A stretch of 64,000 bases of DNA. It comes from JAPPHA01 sp963662705 (GTDB lineage: Bacteria; Pseudomonadota; Alphaproteobacteria; Rhodobacterales; Rhodobacteraceae). This document shows, in pieces, positions 9,600 to 19,500 of the stretch. The translations under genes and the position numbers were made by a program. The stretch's first letter is position 1. Each line of letters starts with the position of its first letter. The stretch spans positions 558,001-622,000 of the forward strand of contig OY759767.1 in the NCBI GenBank assembly GCA_963662705.2, read 5' to 3'. The notes beneath the pieces are model-generated. The model did no database searches. It was not told the origin of the DNA and worked only from the letters and a program-made list of their open reading frames with translations.

Positions 9600-10005
9600 T
9601 GTCCGTGTCCTGAACGGAAACCGTCCCCGGGGCCAAGGCCGGTCTTGTGTCCAGGATCGGGAACGACAAGGAAGGTTCAGCAAAGACGGCGAAGCGAAAC
9701 CGCCTTTCGGCCAGGCCTGGAACCATGCCTGGCGCAATCCTGGAGCCGCTAGATTCGCTCCACTGCCAGATGCACCCCGCCCAGAGGGCGAAGCGTCAGG
9801 ACCATGACCGGTTCCGGATCGAGCCCGCGGATCCTGCGAAACCGGAACCGCGACATCAGGGTCGCAAGGACGATCACTGCCTCGAGCATCGCGAAACTTG
9901 CGCCTATGCATACCCGGGGGCCGTCGCCGAAAGGCAGATAGGCGTACCGCTCGATCTGGGTATCCCCCGAGAATCTCCCGGGATCGAAACTGTCGGGCGA
10001 GTCCC
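9600..10005. repeat. Diverged copy B: P450 3' end and downstream flank
   Basis: The parent copy of the stretch at 6243-6628. It covers the last 85 codons of the P450 gene (9749-10005) and about 150 bp of non-coding sequence downstream of it. The rest of the 9425-9748 gap between the antiporter start and the P450 stop shows no gene. Confidence 0.7.
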
Positions 10006-11155
10006 AGAGGTCGCGATGCCTGTGCAGCGCGTAGATCGGAAGAATGACCGTATCGCCCGCGCGAATCTCCCGGCCGCAGATCTGGTCATGCGCGCAGGCG
10101 GTCCGCGAAAGGATCGCCGCGGGAGGATAGAGGCGGAGCGCTTCCTCGATCACCGAGCGGGTATAGGGCAGATTGGGGACATCCCCGACACCTGCGGTAC
10201 GGCCCCCGAGTACGGCTTCGGCTTCGGCTCTCAGCCGTTCCTGGACCTGGACATCGAAGGCGCAGAGAAAAAACGACCAGGCAAGGGCAAGAGCGGTCGT
10301 CTCGTGGCCGGCAACGATGAATGCGAGCAGGTTGTCCCTGAGTTCGCCGGGCGTCATCCGGCGGCCCGACTCCGGATCCATTCCGTCCAGAAGCGTGTCG
10401 AGGAAGTCCCGGTCCGGCCGGTCGCGCTGCTTCAGGCGATCGGCGATGACGTCGTCGGCAATCCGACGCAGGACCTTGAGTGACCTCGGCCGGAAGAACT
10501 GGCGTGGTCGCGGGATCCATGTTGCCAGTCCCGCGATGTCCAGCACGGAAACCCTCGCGGCGGAAGCGAGGAACGCCTCGATGGCCCCGTGGACGAATTC
10601 CTTGTCCAGTTTGCGCTCACCTGCCAGCAAGACGCCGCCGATGACGTCAAAGGTCGTTTGAACCATCTCGCCATGCAGTTCTGCGCGGCCGCTGCCTGCA
10701 AGAATCCTGTCGCACGCGGCGTCGGCCGCGGCCGACATGATCGGGGCGAGGCCGTCGACGCTGCGACGCCTGAAAACCGGGGCCGCGGCCCGCCTTTGCC
10801 ATCGCCAGTGGTCGCCATCGGCGATGAACAGGCTCTGGCCGATCGCCGGCTCGAGAATGTTCTTGATGACCTCGGATTTCGGATAAATGTCGAGCCTGTC
10901 CCTGAGGATGTGCCGGAGCGCTTCCGGCTCGGCCACCATGTGCCAGCGGACGCCACCGGTGCGGCCTGAAATGATCGGCCGCCTGGTGACGGCCTCGGGA
11001 ATGATCTCGAGGAGGTTTCTCCTGGCCGCAAGCAACGTTCTGAACGGGCCCCAGACCTCGGTCACGAGCCGTGCGGCAGGGGGGATGCCCGGCGCGGAGG
11101 ATCCGTCTGTCTGCAGGTGAATGTCCATCGTCAACCACTTCGCGTTCGCAACCAT
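9749..11155 (-). CDS. Cytochrome P450
   Basis: Heme-thiolate monooxygenase. The 468-aa soluble protein shows the oxygen-activation helix AGHETT (282-287), the ExxR pair EALR (338-341) and the heme loop FGDGPRVCIG with ligand Cys416. The 53 residues after the Cys end normally. The style (TLRPLGGVHLAVERI end, long N-terminus with LPPGP-like AAPGIPPAARL) resembles bacterial P450s close to fatty-acid hydroxylase classes, but the substrate is unknown. The start is uncertain: ATG at 11155 or ATG at 11128; neither has a clear Shine-Dalgarno. No ferredoxin or reductase gene is adjacent. A truncated copy of its 3' end lies at 6369-6628. Confidence 0.88.
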   Translation of the reverse strand: MVANAKWLTMDIHLQTDGSSAPGIPPAARLVTEVWGPFRTLLAARRNLLEIIPEAVTRRPIISGRTGGVRWHMVAEPEALRHILRDRLDIYPKSEVIKNILEPAIGQSLFIADGDHWRWQRRAAAPVFRRRSVDGLAPIMSAAADAACDRILAGSGRAELHGEMVQTTFDVIGGVLLAGERKLDKEFVHGAIEAFLASAARVSVLDIAGLATWIPRPRQFFRPRSLKVLRRIADDVIADRLKQRDRPDRDFLDTLLDGMDPESGRRMTPGELRDNLLAFIVAGHETTALALAWSFFLCAFDVQVQERLRAEAEAVLGGRTAGVGDVPNLPYTRSVIEEALRLYPPAAILSRTACAHDQICGREIRAGDTVILPIYALHRHRDLWDSPDSFDPGRFSGDTQIERYAYLPFGDGPRVCIGASFAMLEAVIVLATLMSRFRFRRIRGLDPEPVMVLTLRPLGGVHLAVERI

Positions 11156-11265
11156 AGCGGAGCGCGGTCACGCATGCCAGTTCGGGGACCAGGGCCGGCA
11201 ACGCGGTAAATTCCATGTTGATTTCACGGGGGATAGCAATTAGGCGGTCGGCTCCGTTCGGCGGT

Positions 11266-11282
11266 CGGTACGTGGTGTACCG
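11266..11282. promoter_or_regulatory. Inverted repeat upstream of first tuf gene
   Basis: CGGTAC-GTGGT-GTACCG is a perfect 6-bp inverted repeat about 67 bp before the tuf start, outside the repeated unit. It may be an operator or an RNA hairpin in the leader; no convincing -35/-10 pair was found in 11156-11329. Confidence 0.25.
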
Positions 11283-11329
11283 GTTCGGGATGGGGCACAA
11301 GGTGCGCAAAAAGACGGCAAAGAACGACG

Positions 11330-12575
<1,246 letters not shown>

Positions 12576-12583
12576 CGGGGAAA

Positions 12584-12601
12584 GCCGGATTCACATCCGG
12601 C
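12584..12601 (+). promoter_or_regulatory. Hairpin between tuf and tRNA-Trp
   Basis: GCCGGAT-TCAC-ATCCGGC, a perfect 7-bp stem with a 4-nt loop, starts 59 bp after the tuf stop and just outside the repeat unit. No U-run follows, so an RNA processing site is likelier than a terminator. This fits the need to free the tRNA from a shared transcript. Confidence 0.4.
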
Positions 12602-12743
12602 CCTTCCGCCCGCCGGGCGCTGATCCGTCGCGATGCCGGGCGTTGGCCCGGGGGGATCCGTCCCCGAGGATCCGGATCACGATCGATCTCGTGCAATGGC
12701 TTGCGCAAAAACGCGGTGGCTGGTACTCGGGTTCAGTTCTGAT

Positions 12744-12819
12744 AGGGGTGTAGCTCAGTCGGTAGAGCATCGGTCTCCAAAACCGAGGGCCGGGGGTTCG
12801 AGTCCCTCCGCCCCTGCCA
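12744..12819 (+). tRNA. tRNA-Trp (anticodon CCA)
   Basis: A full cloverleaf is visible: acceptor AGGGGTG pairs with CGCCCCT, the D-arm contains TAGCTCAGTCGGTAGAGC, the anticodon loop is CTCCAAA with CCA at 34-36, and the T-arm reads GGTTCGAGTCC. Discriminator G is followed by an encoded CCA (12817-12819). Its place between tuf and secE is the classical one. Confidence 0.97.
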
Positions 12820-12870
12820 GGGATTTGACCTTGGTCTCTCGACTGCGGGTGGCAAGGAGAAGACAGCACC

Positions 12871-13062
12871 ATGATGAATCCGTTCGTATTCATGCAGCAG
12901 GTCCGGGCCGAGGTGGCCCGCGTGGTCTGGCCGACGCGCAAGGAGACGGCGATCACGACCGTGATGGTATTTCTCATGGCCACGGTCGCGGCATTGTTCT
13001 TCTTTCTCGTGGACCAGGTCGTTCGGCTGGGTTTGACGGGAATCCTCGACATGGCCACTTGA
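12871..13062 (+). CDS. secE: Preprotein translocase subunit SecE
   Basis: Small essential clamp of the SecYEG channel in the inner membrane. The 63-aa protein has the short alphaproteobacterial form: an amphipathic N-terminal helix with the conserved VVWPTRKET and one transmembrane helix (about 29-52). Start is the first of two ATGs at 12871, with AAGGAGAAG upstream. A terminator-like hairpin lies between it and nusG. Confidence 0.95.
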   Translation: MMNPFVFMQQVRAEVARVVWPTRKETAITTVMVFLMATVAALFFFLVDQVVRLGLTGILDMAT

Positions 13063-13184
13063 TCAACCGGGCGGATTCTGTTAACAATTCGCGAAACGAT
13101 ACCCGGCGGTGCTGGCCGATTCGGGCTGCTTGTCGTGTTTTCGTTGGCACAGGAACCGCAACCCCTTGAAAAATAGAAATTTCT

Positions 13185-13205
13185 GCGGCAATGCCGCCGT
13201 TTTTT
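13185..13205 (+). terminator. Terminator-like hairpin ahead of nusG
   Basis: GCGGC-AAT-GCCGC followed by CG and six Ts (13200-13205). The stem is only 5 bp but all GC. It ends 18 bp before the nusG ATG, inside what should be a secE-nusG transcript, so it may act as a partial attenuator rather than a full stop. Confidence 0.45.
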
Positions 13206-13223
13206 GGCAGGACGTCTGGCGAT

Positions 13224-13757
13224 ATGGCTAAGCGTTGGTACTCGGTCAGCGTGCTGTCCAATTTCGAGAAACGGGTGCGCGATTCGATTCAGGACGTGGT
13301 GAACAACGAGGGGATGGAAGAATCGATCGTCGAGGTCTGCGTTCCGACCGAAGAAGTCATCGAGATCCGGCGGGGCAAGAAAGTCAATACCGAACGACGA
13401 TTCATGCCGGGCTACGTTCTCGTGAAAATGGAGATGTCGGAACGGGGATACCACCTGATCAACAACATTCACCGGGTCACCGGATTTCTCGGCGAACCCG
13501 GAAAGCCGTCGCCGTTGCCCGACGCCGATGTCGACCGGATCCTGAACAGGGCGCGTGAAGGCAGCGAACGGCCGCGTGCGCGCATCAGTTTCGATATCGG
13601 CGAAAGCGTCAGCGTCATCGACGGGCCGTTCGAAGGGTTTTCCGGCATGGTCGAGGACGTTGACGAGGACAATGCGCGCCTCAAGGTCAGCGTGTCGATC
13701 TTCGGACGCGCAACCCCGGTCGACCTGGAATACACCCAGGTGTCGAAACTGAGCTGA
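13224..13757 (+). CDS. nusG: Transcription termination/antitermination factor NusG
   Basis: Binds the beta-prime clamp of RNA polymerase and links it to Rho, NusA or S10. The 177-aa protein has the NGN domain (MAKRWYSVSVLSNFEKRV; RRFMPGYVLVKMEM) and a C-terminal KOW domain (GESVSVIDGPFEGFSGMVEDVD). Start is the ATG at 13224; an in-frame ATG at 13191 lies inside the hairpin and adds unconserved residues. Confidence 0.96.
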   Translation: MAKRWYSVSVLSNFEKRVRDSIQDVVNNEGMEESIVEVCVPTEEVIEIRRGKKVNTERRFMPGYVLVKMEMSERGYHLINNIHRVTGFLGEPGKPSPLPDADVDRILNRAREGSERPRARISFDIGESVSVIDGPFEGFSGMVEDVDEDNARLKVSVSIFGRATPVDLEYTQVSKLS

Positions 13758-13865
13758 ACTCCGGCTCGCGGGCATGGGAAATCCGGCGTGAGGCCCTGGA
13801 CCGGGCCGGATTTGGAATTGAACGGGTTCGCGTGGAGAACCGGACCCGGGTGAAGGGAGGCCGGC

Positions 13866-14294
13866 ATGGCCAAGAAGGTAGTCGGAAAAGTCAAGCTCCA
13901 GGTGCCGGCAGGGCAGGCCAACCCGTCGCCGCCGGTCGGCCCGGCGCTCGGCCAGCGCGGCATCAACATCATGGAATTCTGCAAGGCGTTCAATGCCAGG
14001 ACCCAGGGCATGGAGCCCGGCGCGCCATGCCCGACGATCATCACCTATTATGCCGACAAGTCATTCAGCATGGAGGTCCGGACCCCGCCCGCATCGCACT
14101 TCCTGAAAAAGGCCGCCGGACTGGAGAAGGCCGCAAATGCCCCGGGGCGGGAAATCACGGGGTACGTCACCCGGGCGCAGGTGCAGGAAATCGCCGAGGC
14201 GAAGATGCGGGACCTGAACGCGTACGACGTCGAATCGGCCATGCAGATCGTGCTCGGTTCGGCGCGATCCATGGGAATCGAGGTCAGGGGGTAG
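13866..14294 (+). CDS. rplK: Ribosomal protein L11
   Basis: Large-subunit protein of the GTPase-associated centre. The 142-aa length is normal; the N-terminal domain KLQVPAGQANPSPPVGPALGQRGINIMEFCKAFN holds the Pro-rich linker targeted by thiostrepton, and the C-terminal domain binds 23S rRNA. GGGAGG stands 8 bases before ATG. The rplA start follows after 5 bp. Confidence 0.97.
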   Translation: MAKKVVGKVKLQVPAGQANPSPPVGPALGQRGINIMEFCKAFNARTQGMEPGAPCPTIITYYADKSFSMEVRTPPASHFLKKAAGLEKAANAPGREITGYVTRAQVQEIAEAKMRDLNAYDVESAMQIVLGSARSMGIEVRG

Positions 14295-14299
14295 AGACA

Positions 14300-14998
14300 T
14301 TGGCAAAACCCGGAAAGAGAATTCGCACGGCCCGGAACGAGGTCAAGGACAAACGCTCCGTTTCCCTGGTCGAGGCCGTGGCCCTGATCAGGGGCAATGC
14401 GACCGCAAAGTTCGATGAAACCGTCGAGATCGCCATGAATCTGGGTGTCGACCCGCGGCACGCGGACCAGATGGTCCGGGGTGTTGTGGAGTTGCCAAAC
14501 GGAACCGGGAAACACGTGCGCGTGGCGGTTTTCGCCCGCGGCGAGAAGGCCGACGAAGCGAAGGAAGCCGGTGCGGACATTGTCGGGGCCGAGGATCTGA
14601 TGGAGACGATTCAGGGTGGCACGATCGAATTTGACCGGTGTGTCGCGACGCCCGACATGATGCCGGTGGTCGGACGGCTCGGGAGGATACTTGGCCCGCG
14701 CAACCTGATGCCGAATCCCAAGGTCGGTACCGTGACCAAGGATGTTGCGGGTGCAGTCAAGTCCGCCAAGGCCGGCCAGGTCCAGTTTCGCGTCGAGCGC
14801 GCAGGCGTTGTCCACGCGGGCATCGGCAAGGCTTCCTTCGACGAGGGCAAGCTGGTCGAGAATGCCCGGGCGTTTGTCGCGGCAATCAGCCGCGCAAAGC
14901 CCCAGGCGGCAAAGGGAACGTATCTGAAGAAGATCTCGCTGAGTACCACCATGGGGCCCGGAATATCCGTCGACATCGCGGATGCCACGGGTCCTTGA
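14300..14998 (+). CDS. rplA: Ribosomal protein L1
   Basis: L1-stalk protein and, in many bacteria, translational repressor of its own operon. The 232-aa protein begins at a TTG (14300) reading MAKPGKRIRTARNE, six bases after the rplK stop; the only earlier in-frame start lies far upstream inside rplK. GILGPRNLMPNPKVGTVT-type signature is present (RILGPRNLMPNPKVGTVT). The TTG start may tune output against L11. Confidence 0.95.
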   Translation: MAKPGKRIRTARNEVKDKRSVSLVEAVALIRGNATAKFDETVEIAMNLGVDPRHADQMVRGVVELPNGTGKHVRVAVFARGEKADEAKEAGADIVGAEDLMETIQGGTIEFDRCVATPDMMPVVGRLGRILGPRNLMPNPKVGTVTKDVAGAVKSAKAGQVQFRVERAGVVHAGIGKASFDEGKLVENARAFVAAISRAKPQAAKGTYLKKISLSTTMGPGISVDIADATGP

Positions 14999-15261
14999 GA
15001 CGTTCGGTCGGCCCGGCGGGCCGGCCGGCGGGGGCGGGCAGGGAGCCTGCCCGAAACTGTCCGAGACGGCGGGTGCCCGCGGGGGCTTAATTTCCTGCCT
15101 GAGACGGGAAACGTTCGAATTGGCCAGGGGTTTCGACTCCGGGGCGGTTTTGGAAGGAACCCGTATCCGAGGACTGCCAAGATGCCGGCATCGCGGGCGT
15201 TGCCCGCCTCGACGGCAAGACCCGGCCGGGAGGAATTCCTCCCGCCAATTGGAGAAAGACT
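14999..15261 (+). promoter_or_regulatory. rplJ leader (probable L10 binding and attenuation region)
   Basis: A 263-bp non-coding gap between rplA and rplJ. In other bacteria this leader RNA is bound by the L10-(L7/L12) complex for feedback control. It contains a perfect hairpin at 15035-15053 (CGGGCAGG-GAG-CCTGCCCG) and several further GC-rich pairings. The L10 site itself was not resolved by eye. Confidence 0.5.
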
Positions 15262-15780
15262 GTGGATAGAGCCCAGAAAGAAAAGGTGGTCGAGGATCTC
15301 GGCCGGATCTTTACGGACTCTGGTGTGGTCGTGGTCGCCCATTACCAAGGCCTGTCTGTCGCCGATATGCAGGATTACCGAAGGCGCATGCGTGACTCGG
15401 GCGGAGTCGTCCGGGTAGCCAAGAACCGGCTCGCAAGGATCGCCCTCAGGGGCACCCCGTGCGAGGGCATTTCCGACCTCCTGTCCGGGATGACGGTTTT
15501 CGCCTTTTCGGAGGATCCTGTCACCGCGGCAAAGGTTACGGAATCCTACGCCAGGGACAATGGCAAGCTCGTCGTCCTCGGCGGGTCCATGGGTGGCACG
15601 ACCCTTGATCCTTCAGGCGTCAAGGCAGTTGCGTCGATGCCGTCGCGCGAGGAGCTGATTGCATCCATCGTGGCCTGCATCTCGGCGCCTGCGTCGGGCG
15701 TCGCAGCCGCAATAGGCGCACCGGCGTCAGGCATCGCGGGTGTCCTGTCGGCGGTGGAGGAGATGAGGGAAGCCGCCTGA
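15262..15780 (+). CDS. rplJ: Ribosomal protein L10
   Basis: Base of the ribosomal stalk, anchoring L7/L12 dimers to 23S rRNA. The 172-aa protein opens with MDRAQKEKVVEDL and has the conserved VAHYQGLSVADM and VVRVAKNRLARIAL; the C-terminal helix that binds L12 is rich in Ala and Gly. Start is GTG at 15262 with GGAGAAAG immediately upstream. rplL follows after 121 bp. Confidence 0.96.
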   Translation: MDRAQKEKVVEDLGRIFTDSGVVVVAHYQGLSVADMQDYRRRMRDSGGVVRVAKNRLARIALRGTPCEGISDLLSGMTVFAFSEDPVTAAKVTESYARDNGKLVVLGGSMGGTTLDPSGVKAVASMPSREELIASIVACISAPASGVAAAIGAPASGIAGVLSAVEEMREAA

Positions 15781-15901
15781 TCGAGACCCGTTGACCGCGG
15801 GAAAACCGGCCGGAAGGGCCCGCGGAACACGGCGGCGCGGCCGCGCCAGGACACAGGATCTGAACCCAGGAACAGAAACCCAGAACGAACGGAACACGAA
15901 A

Positions 15902-16282
15902 ATGGCTGATCTGAAGAAAATGGCAGAGGAAATCGTGGGGCTGACGCTTCTCGAAGCGCAGGAACTCAAGACGATCCTGAAGGAAGAATACGGCATCGAG
16001 CCGGCCGCAGGCGCTGTCATGGTCGCTGGTACCGGCGCTGGCGGAGACGCCGAGGAAGCCGCGGAAGAAAAGGATTCATTCGACGTCATCCTCAAGTCGT
16101 TCGGCGAAAAGAAGATCAATGTGATCAAGGAAGTCCGCGCCATTACCGGTCTTGGCCTGAAAGAGGCCAAGGAGCTGGTGGAAGCGGGCGGAAAAACCGT
16201 CAAGGAAGGTGCGACAAAGGCGGAGGCCGAGGAAATCAAGTCCAAGCTCGAGGCCGCCGGCGCAGAGGTCGAACTTACCTGA
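15902..16282 (+). CDS. rplL: Ribosomal protein L7/L12
   Basis: Stalk protein that recruits translational GTPases. The 126-aa acidic protein has the N-terminal dimerisation helix (LKKMAEEIVGLTLLEAQELKTIL), an Ala/Gly hinge near 40-60 and the C-terminal domain EKKINVIKEVRAITGLGLKEAK. I start at ATG 15902; the frame is open upstream to 15791 but that part is not family-like. Confidence 0.96.
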   Translation: MADLKKMAEEIVGLTLLEAQELKTILKEEYGIEPAAGAVMVAGTGAGGDAEEAAEEKDSFDVILKSFGEKKINVIKEVRAITGLGLKEAKELVEAGGKTVKEGATKAEAEEIKSKLEAAGAEVELT

Positions 16283-16327
16283 GCACGCCCCGGGCCGGGA
16301 AAACCTGGCCAACGGGGACGAAGAGCC

Positions 16328-16354
16328 CGGGACCCGGCCCGCACCCGGGTCCCG
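16328..16354 (+). promoter_or_regulatory. Strong hairpin in the rplL-rpoB gap
   Basis: A perfect 10-bp stem, CGGGACCCGG / CCGGGTCCCG, with a 7-nt loop, lies 45 bp after rplL and 170 bp before rpoB. There is no U-run. The equivalent gap in Escherichia coli holds an attenuator and an RNase III site; the same role here is inferred from position. Confidence 0.55.
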
Positions 16355-16524
16355 CCAAGATGGCCAGGGGATTTTCCAGGACCCCGGGCAGACTGTTACC
16401 GGGCCGCAAGCCGGACACGACACGTTCGGCGGAAAAGGGCGTCGGAACATCACGATTCCAGTTCGGAGCCGCCATCCCGGCAGGCTCCGTTCAAGATTCG
16501 CGTCAAAAATAGCGAGCGACAGAC

Positions 16525-19500
16525 ATGGCATCGACCCCATCCAGCAATTCCAGCCAGATCTCCGGAACCAACGGAGCGACGCCGTTGATCCAGGCGCTGA
16601 CCGGGCAGAACCGGATACGCCGGTATTACGGCAAGATCCGCGAAGTCCTGGACATGCCGAATCTCATCGAGGTCCAGAAAAGCAGTTACGACCTGTTCCT
16701 GAATTCAGGCGATGACCCCGAGCCCACGGATGGCTACGGCATCCAGGGCGTGTTCCAGTCGGTATTTCCGATCCGGGATTTCAACGAAAACGCGATCCTG
16801 GAATTCGTCGGCTACGAACTCCAGCCGCCCAAGTACGATGTCGATGAGTGCCAGCAGCGCGACATGACCTATTCGGCGCCCCTGAAGGTCACGTTGCGGC
16901 TGATCGTCTTTGACGTGGACGACGACAAGGAATCCCGCTCGGTCAAGGACATCAAGGAACAGGACGTCTACATGGGAGAGATCCCGTTGATGACGAAGAA
17001 CGGAACCTTTGTCTACAACGGTACCGAACGCGTTGTCGTCTCGCAGATGCACCGCTCGCCGGGCGTCTTCTTCGACCACGACAAGGGGAAATCGCACTCT
17101 TCGGGAAAACTCCTGTTCGTCTCCAGGATCATTCCGTACCGGGGGTCCTGGCTGGACCTGGAGTTCGACGCGAAAGACCTCGTGAACGCTCGGATCGACC
17201 GAAAGCGGAAGCTCCCGGTGACGACCCTCCTCTATGCGCTTGGCATGGATCAGGAGGACATCTGCGACAAGTTCTACAAGACGCTCACGTACCGGTTCAT
17301 CGAGGAGAAGAACTGCTGGGCCGCCCCGTTTTTCCCGAGGAGAATTCAGGGAACGAAGCCGGCATTTGACATCGTTGATGCGGCGACCGGCGAAATCGTG
17401 GCCCCGAAGGGCGAAAAGGTGACTCCCCGCACGGTCAGGAAACTGCTTTCGACCGGTGCTGTCACCGAGATATTCTACCCGTTCATTTCCATCAGCGGCC
17501 GGTATTCGGCGAAGGATATCATCGATGAGGACACAGGCGAGATCTGGGTCGAGGCCGGCGACGAAATAACCGTCGAGACAAGTGACGACGGCGAAATCGT
17601 CGGCGGCACCCTGAAAAAGCTGATGGACAACGGGATCATCGAGATCCCGACTCTCGACATCGACCACGTGAATACCGGCGCCTACATCCGGAACACGATG
17701 GCGGTCGACAAGAACCTCAACCAGGAAACCGCGCTCGAGGACATCTACCGCGTATTGCGGCCCGGCGAACCGCCAACGCCGGAAGCGGCATCGAGCCTGT
17801 TCAAGAGCCTGTTTTTCGATCCCGAGCGTTACGACCTGTCGGCGGTCGGGCGCGCAAAGATGAACCTGCGCCTGGATCTCGATGCCGACGACTCGGTTCG
17901 CACGCTCCGCAAGGAAGACATCGTTGGCGTGGTCAGGGCCCTGGTCGAGCTGAGGGACGGAAAGGGAGAACCCGACGACATCGATCACCTTGGAAACAGG
18001 CGGGTCCGTTCCGTCGGCGAACTGATGGAAAACGCATACAGGTTGGGGCTGCTGAGGATGGAACGGGCGATCAAGGAACGCATGAGTTCCGTCGATATCG
18101 ATACCGTCATGCCCCAGGACCTGATCAATTCCAAACCGGCCGCGGGGGCCGTTCGCGAGTTTTTCGGCTCGTCCCAGTTGTCCCAGTTCATGGACCAGAC
18201 CAACCCGCTGTCGGAAGTGACGCACAAGCGCCGGCTGTCGGCGCTGGGGCCGGGCGGGCTGACGCGGGAACGGGCCGGGTTCGAGGTCAGGGATGTCCAC
18301 CCGACCCACTACGGCAGGATTTGCCCGATCGAAACGCCCGAGGGTCCGAATATCGGCTTGATCAACTCGCTGGCTTCCTACGCCAGGGTCAACAAGTACG
18401 GTTTCATCGAAACCCCGTACCGGCGGGTCAAGGACAGCCAGGTGACCGATGATGTCCAGTACATGTCGGCGACGGAGGAAATGCGGCACACGGTGGCCCA
18501 GGCCAATGCACAGCTCGACGAAGACGGACGATTCATCAACGACCTGGCATCGACGCGAAAGGGCGGCGAGTTCATGCTCAACGCGCCGGAAAACATCGAT
18601 TTCATCGACGTGTCTCCGAAACAGCTGGTGTCCGTGGCGGCATCGCTGATTCCGTTTCTCGAGAATGACGATGCCAACCGGGCGCTGATGGGATCCAACA
18701 TGCAACGCCAGGCCGTGCCCCTGTTGAGGGCGGAGGCTCCCTTCGTCGGCACCGGAATCGAGCAGGTCGTCGCCCGGGATTCCGGAGCGGCCATCACTGC
18801 CGTCCGCTCGGGCGTAATCGACCAGGTGGACGCAATGAGGATCGTCGTCAGGGCAACGGACGACCTTGATCCGGGAGATCCCGGCGTCGACATCTACCGG
18901 CTGCGGAAGTTCCAGCGTTCCAACCAGAATACCTGCATCAACCAGCGCCCGCTGGTGAAGGTCGGCGATCGCGTGGTCAAGGGCGAGGTCATCGCGGACG
19001 GGCCGTCGACCGACCTCGGCGAGCTTGCGCTGGGCAAGAACGTGCTCGTCGCCTTCATGCCCTGGAACGGATACAACTACGAGGACTCGATCCTGATTTC
19101 CGAGCGCATCGTGCGCGACGATGTCTTTACCTCGATCCACATCCAGGAATTCGAGATTTCGGCGCGCGATACGAAGCAGGGTCCGGAGGAAATCACCCGG
19201 GATATTCCGAATGTCGGCGAAGAGGCCCTGCGCAATCTCGACGAGGCCGGCATTGTCTATATCGGGGCGGAAGTGGGCCCGGGCGACATTCTCGTGGGCA
19301 AGGTCACGCCGAAGGGCGAGAGTCCGATGACCCCGGAAGAAAAGCTCCTGAGAGCGATCTTCGGCGAGAAGGCTTCCGATGTCCGGGATACGTCATTGCG
19401 TCTTCCTCCGGGCGACTTCGGCACGGTCGTGGAGGTCCGGGTTTTCAATCGCCACGGTGTCGACAAGGACGAGCGCGCGCTCCAGATCGAACAGGAAGAA

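Noticed and set aside
16705..19140. 811-codon antisense frame inside rpoB
   Set aside because: Shadow of rpoB codon bias; no motif or ribosome-binding site.
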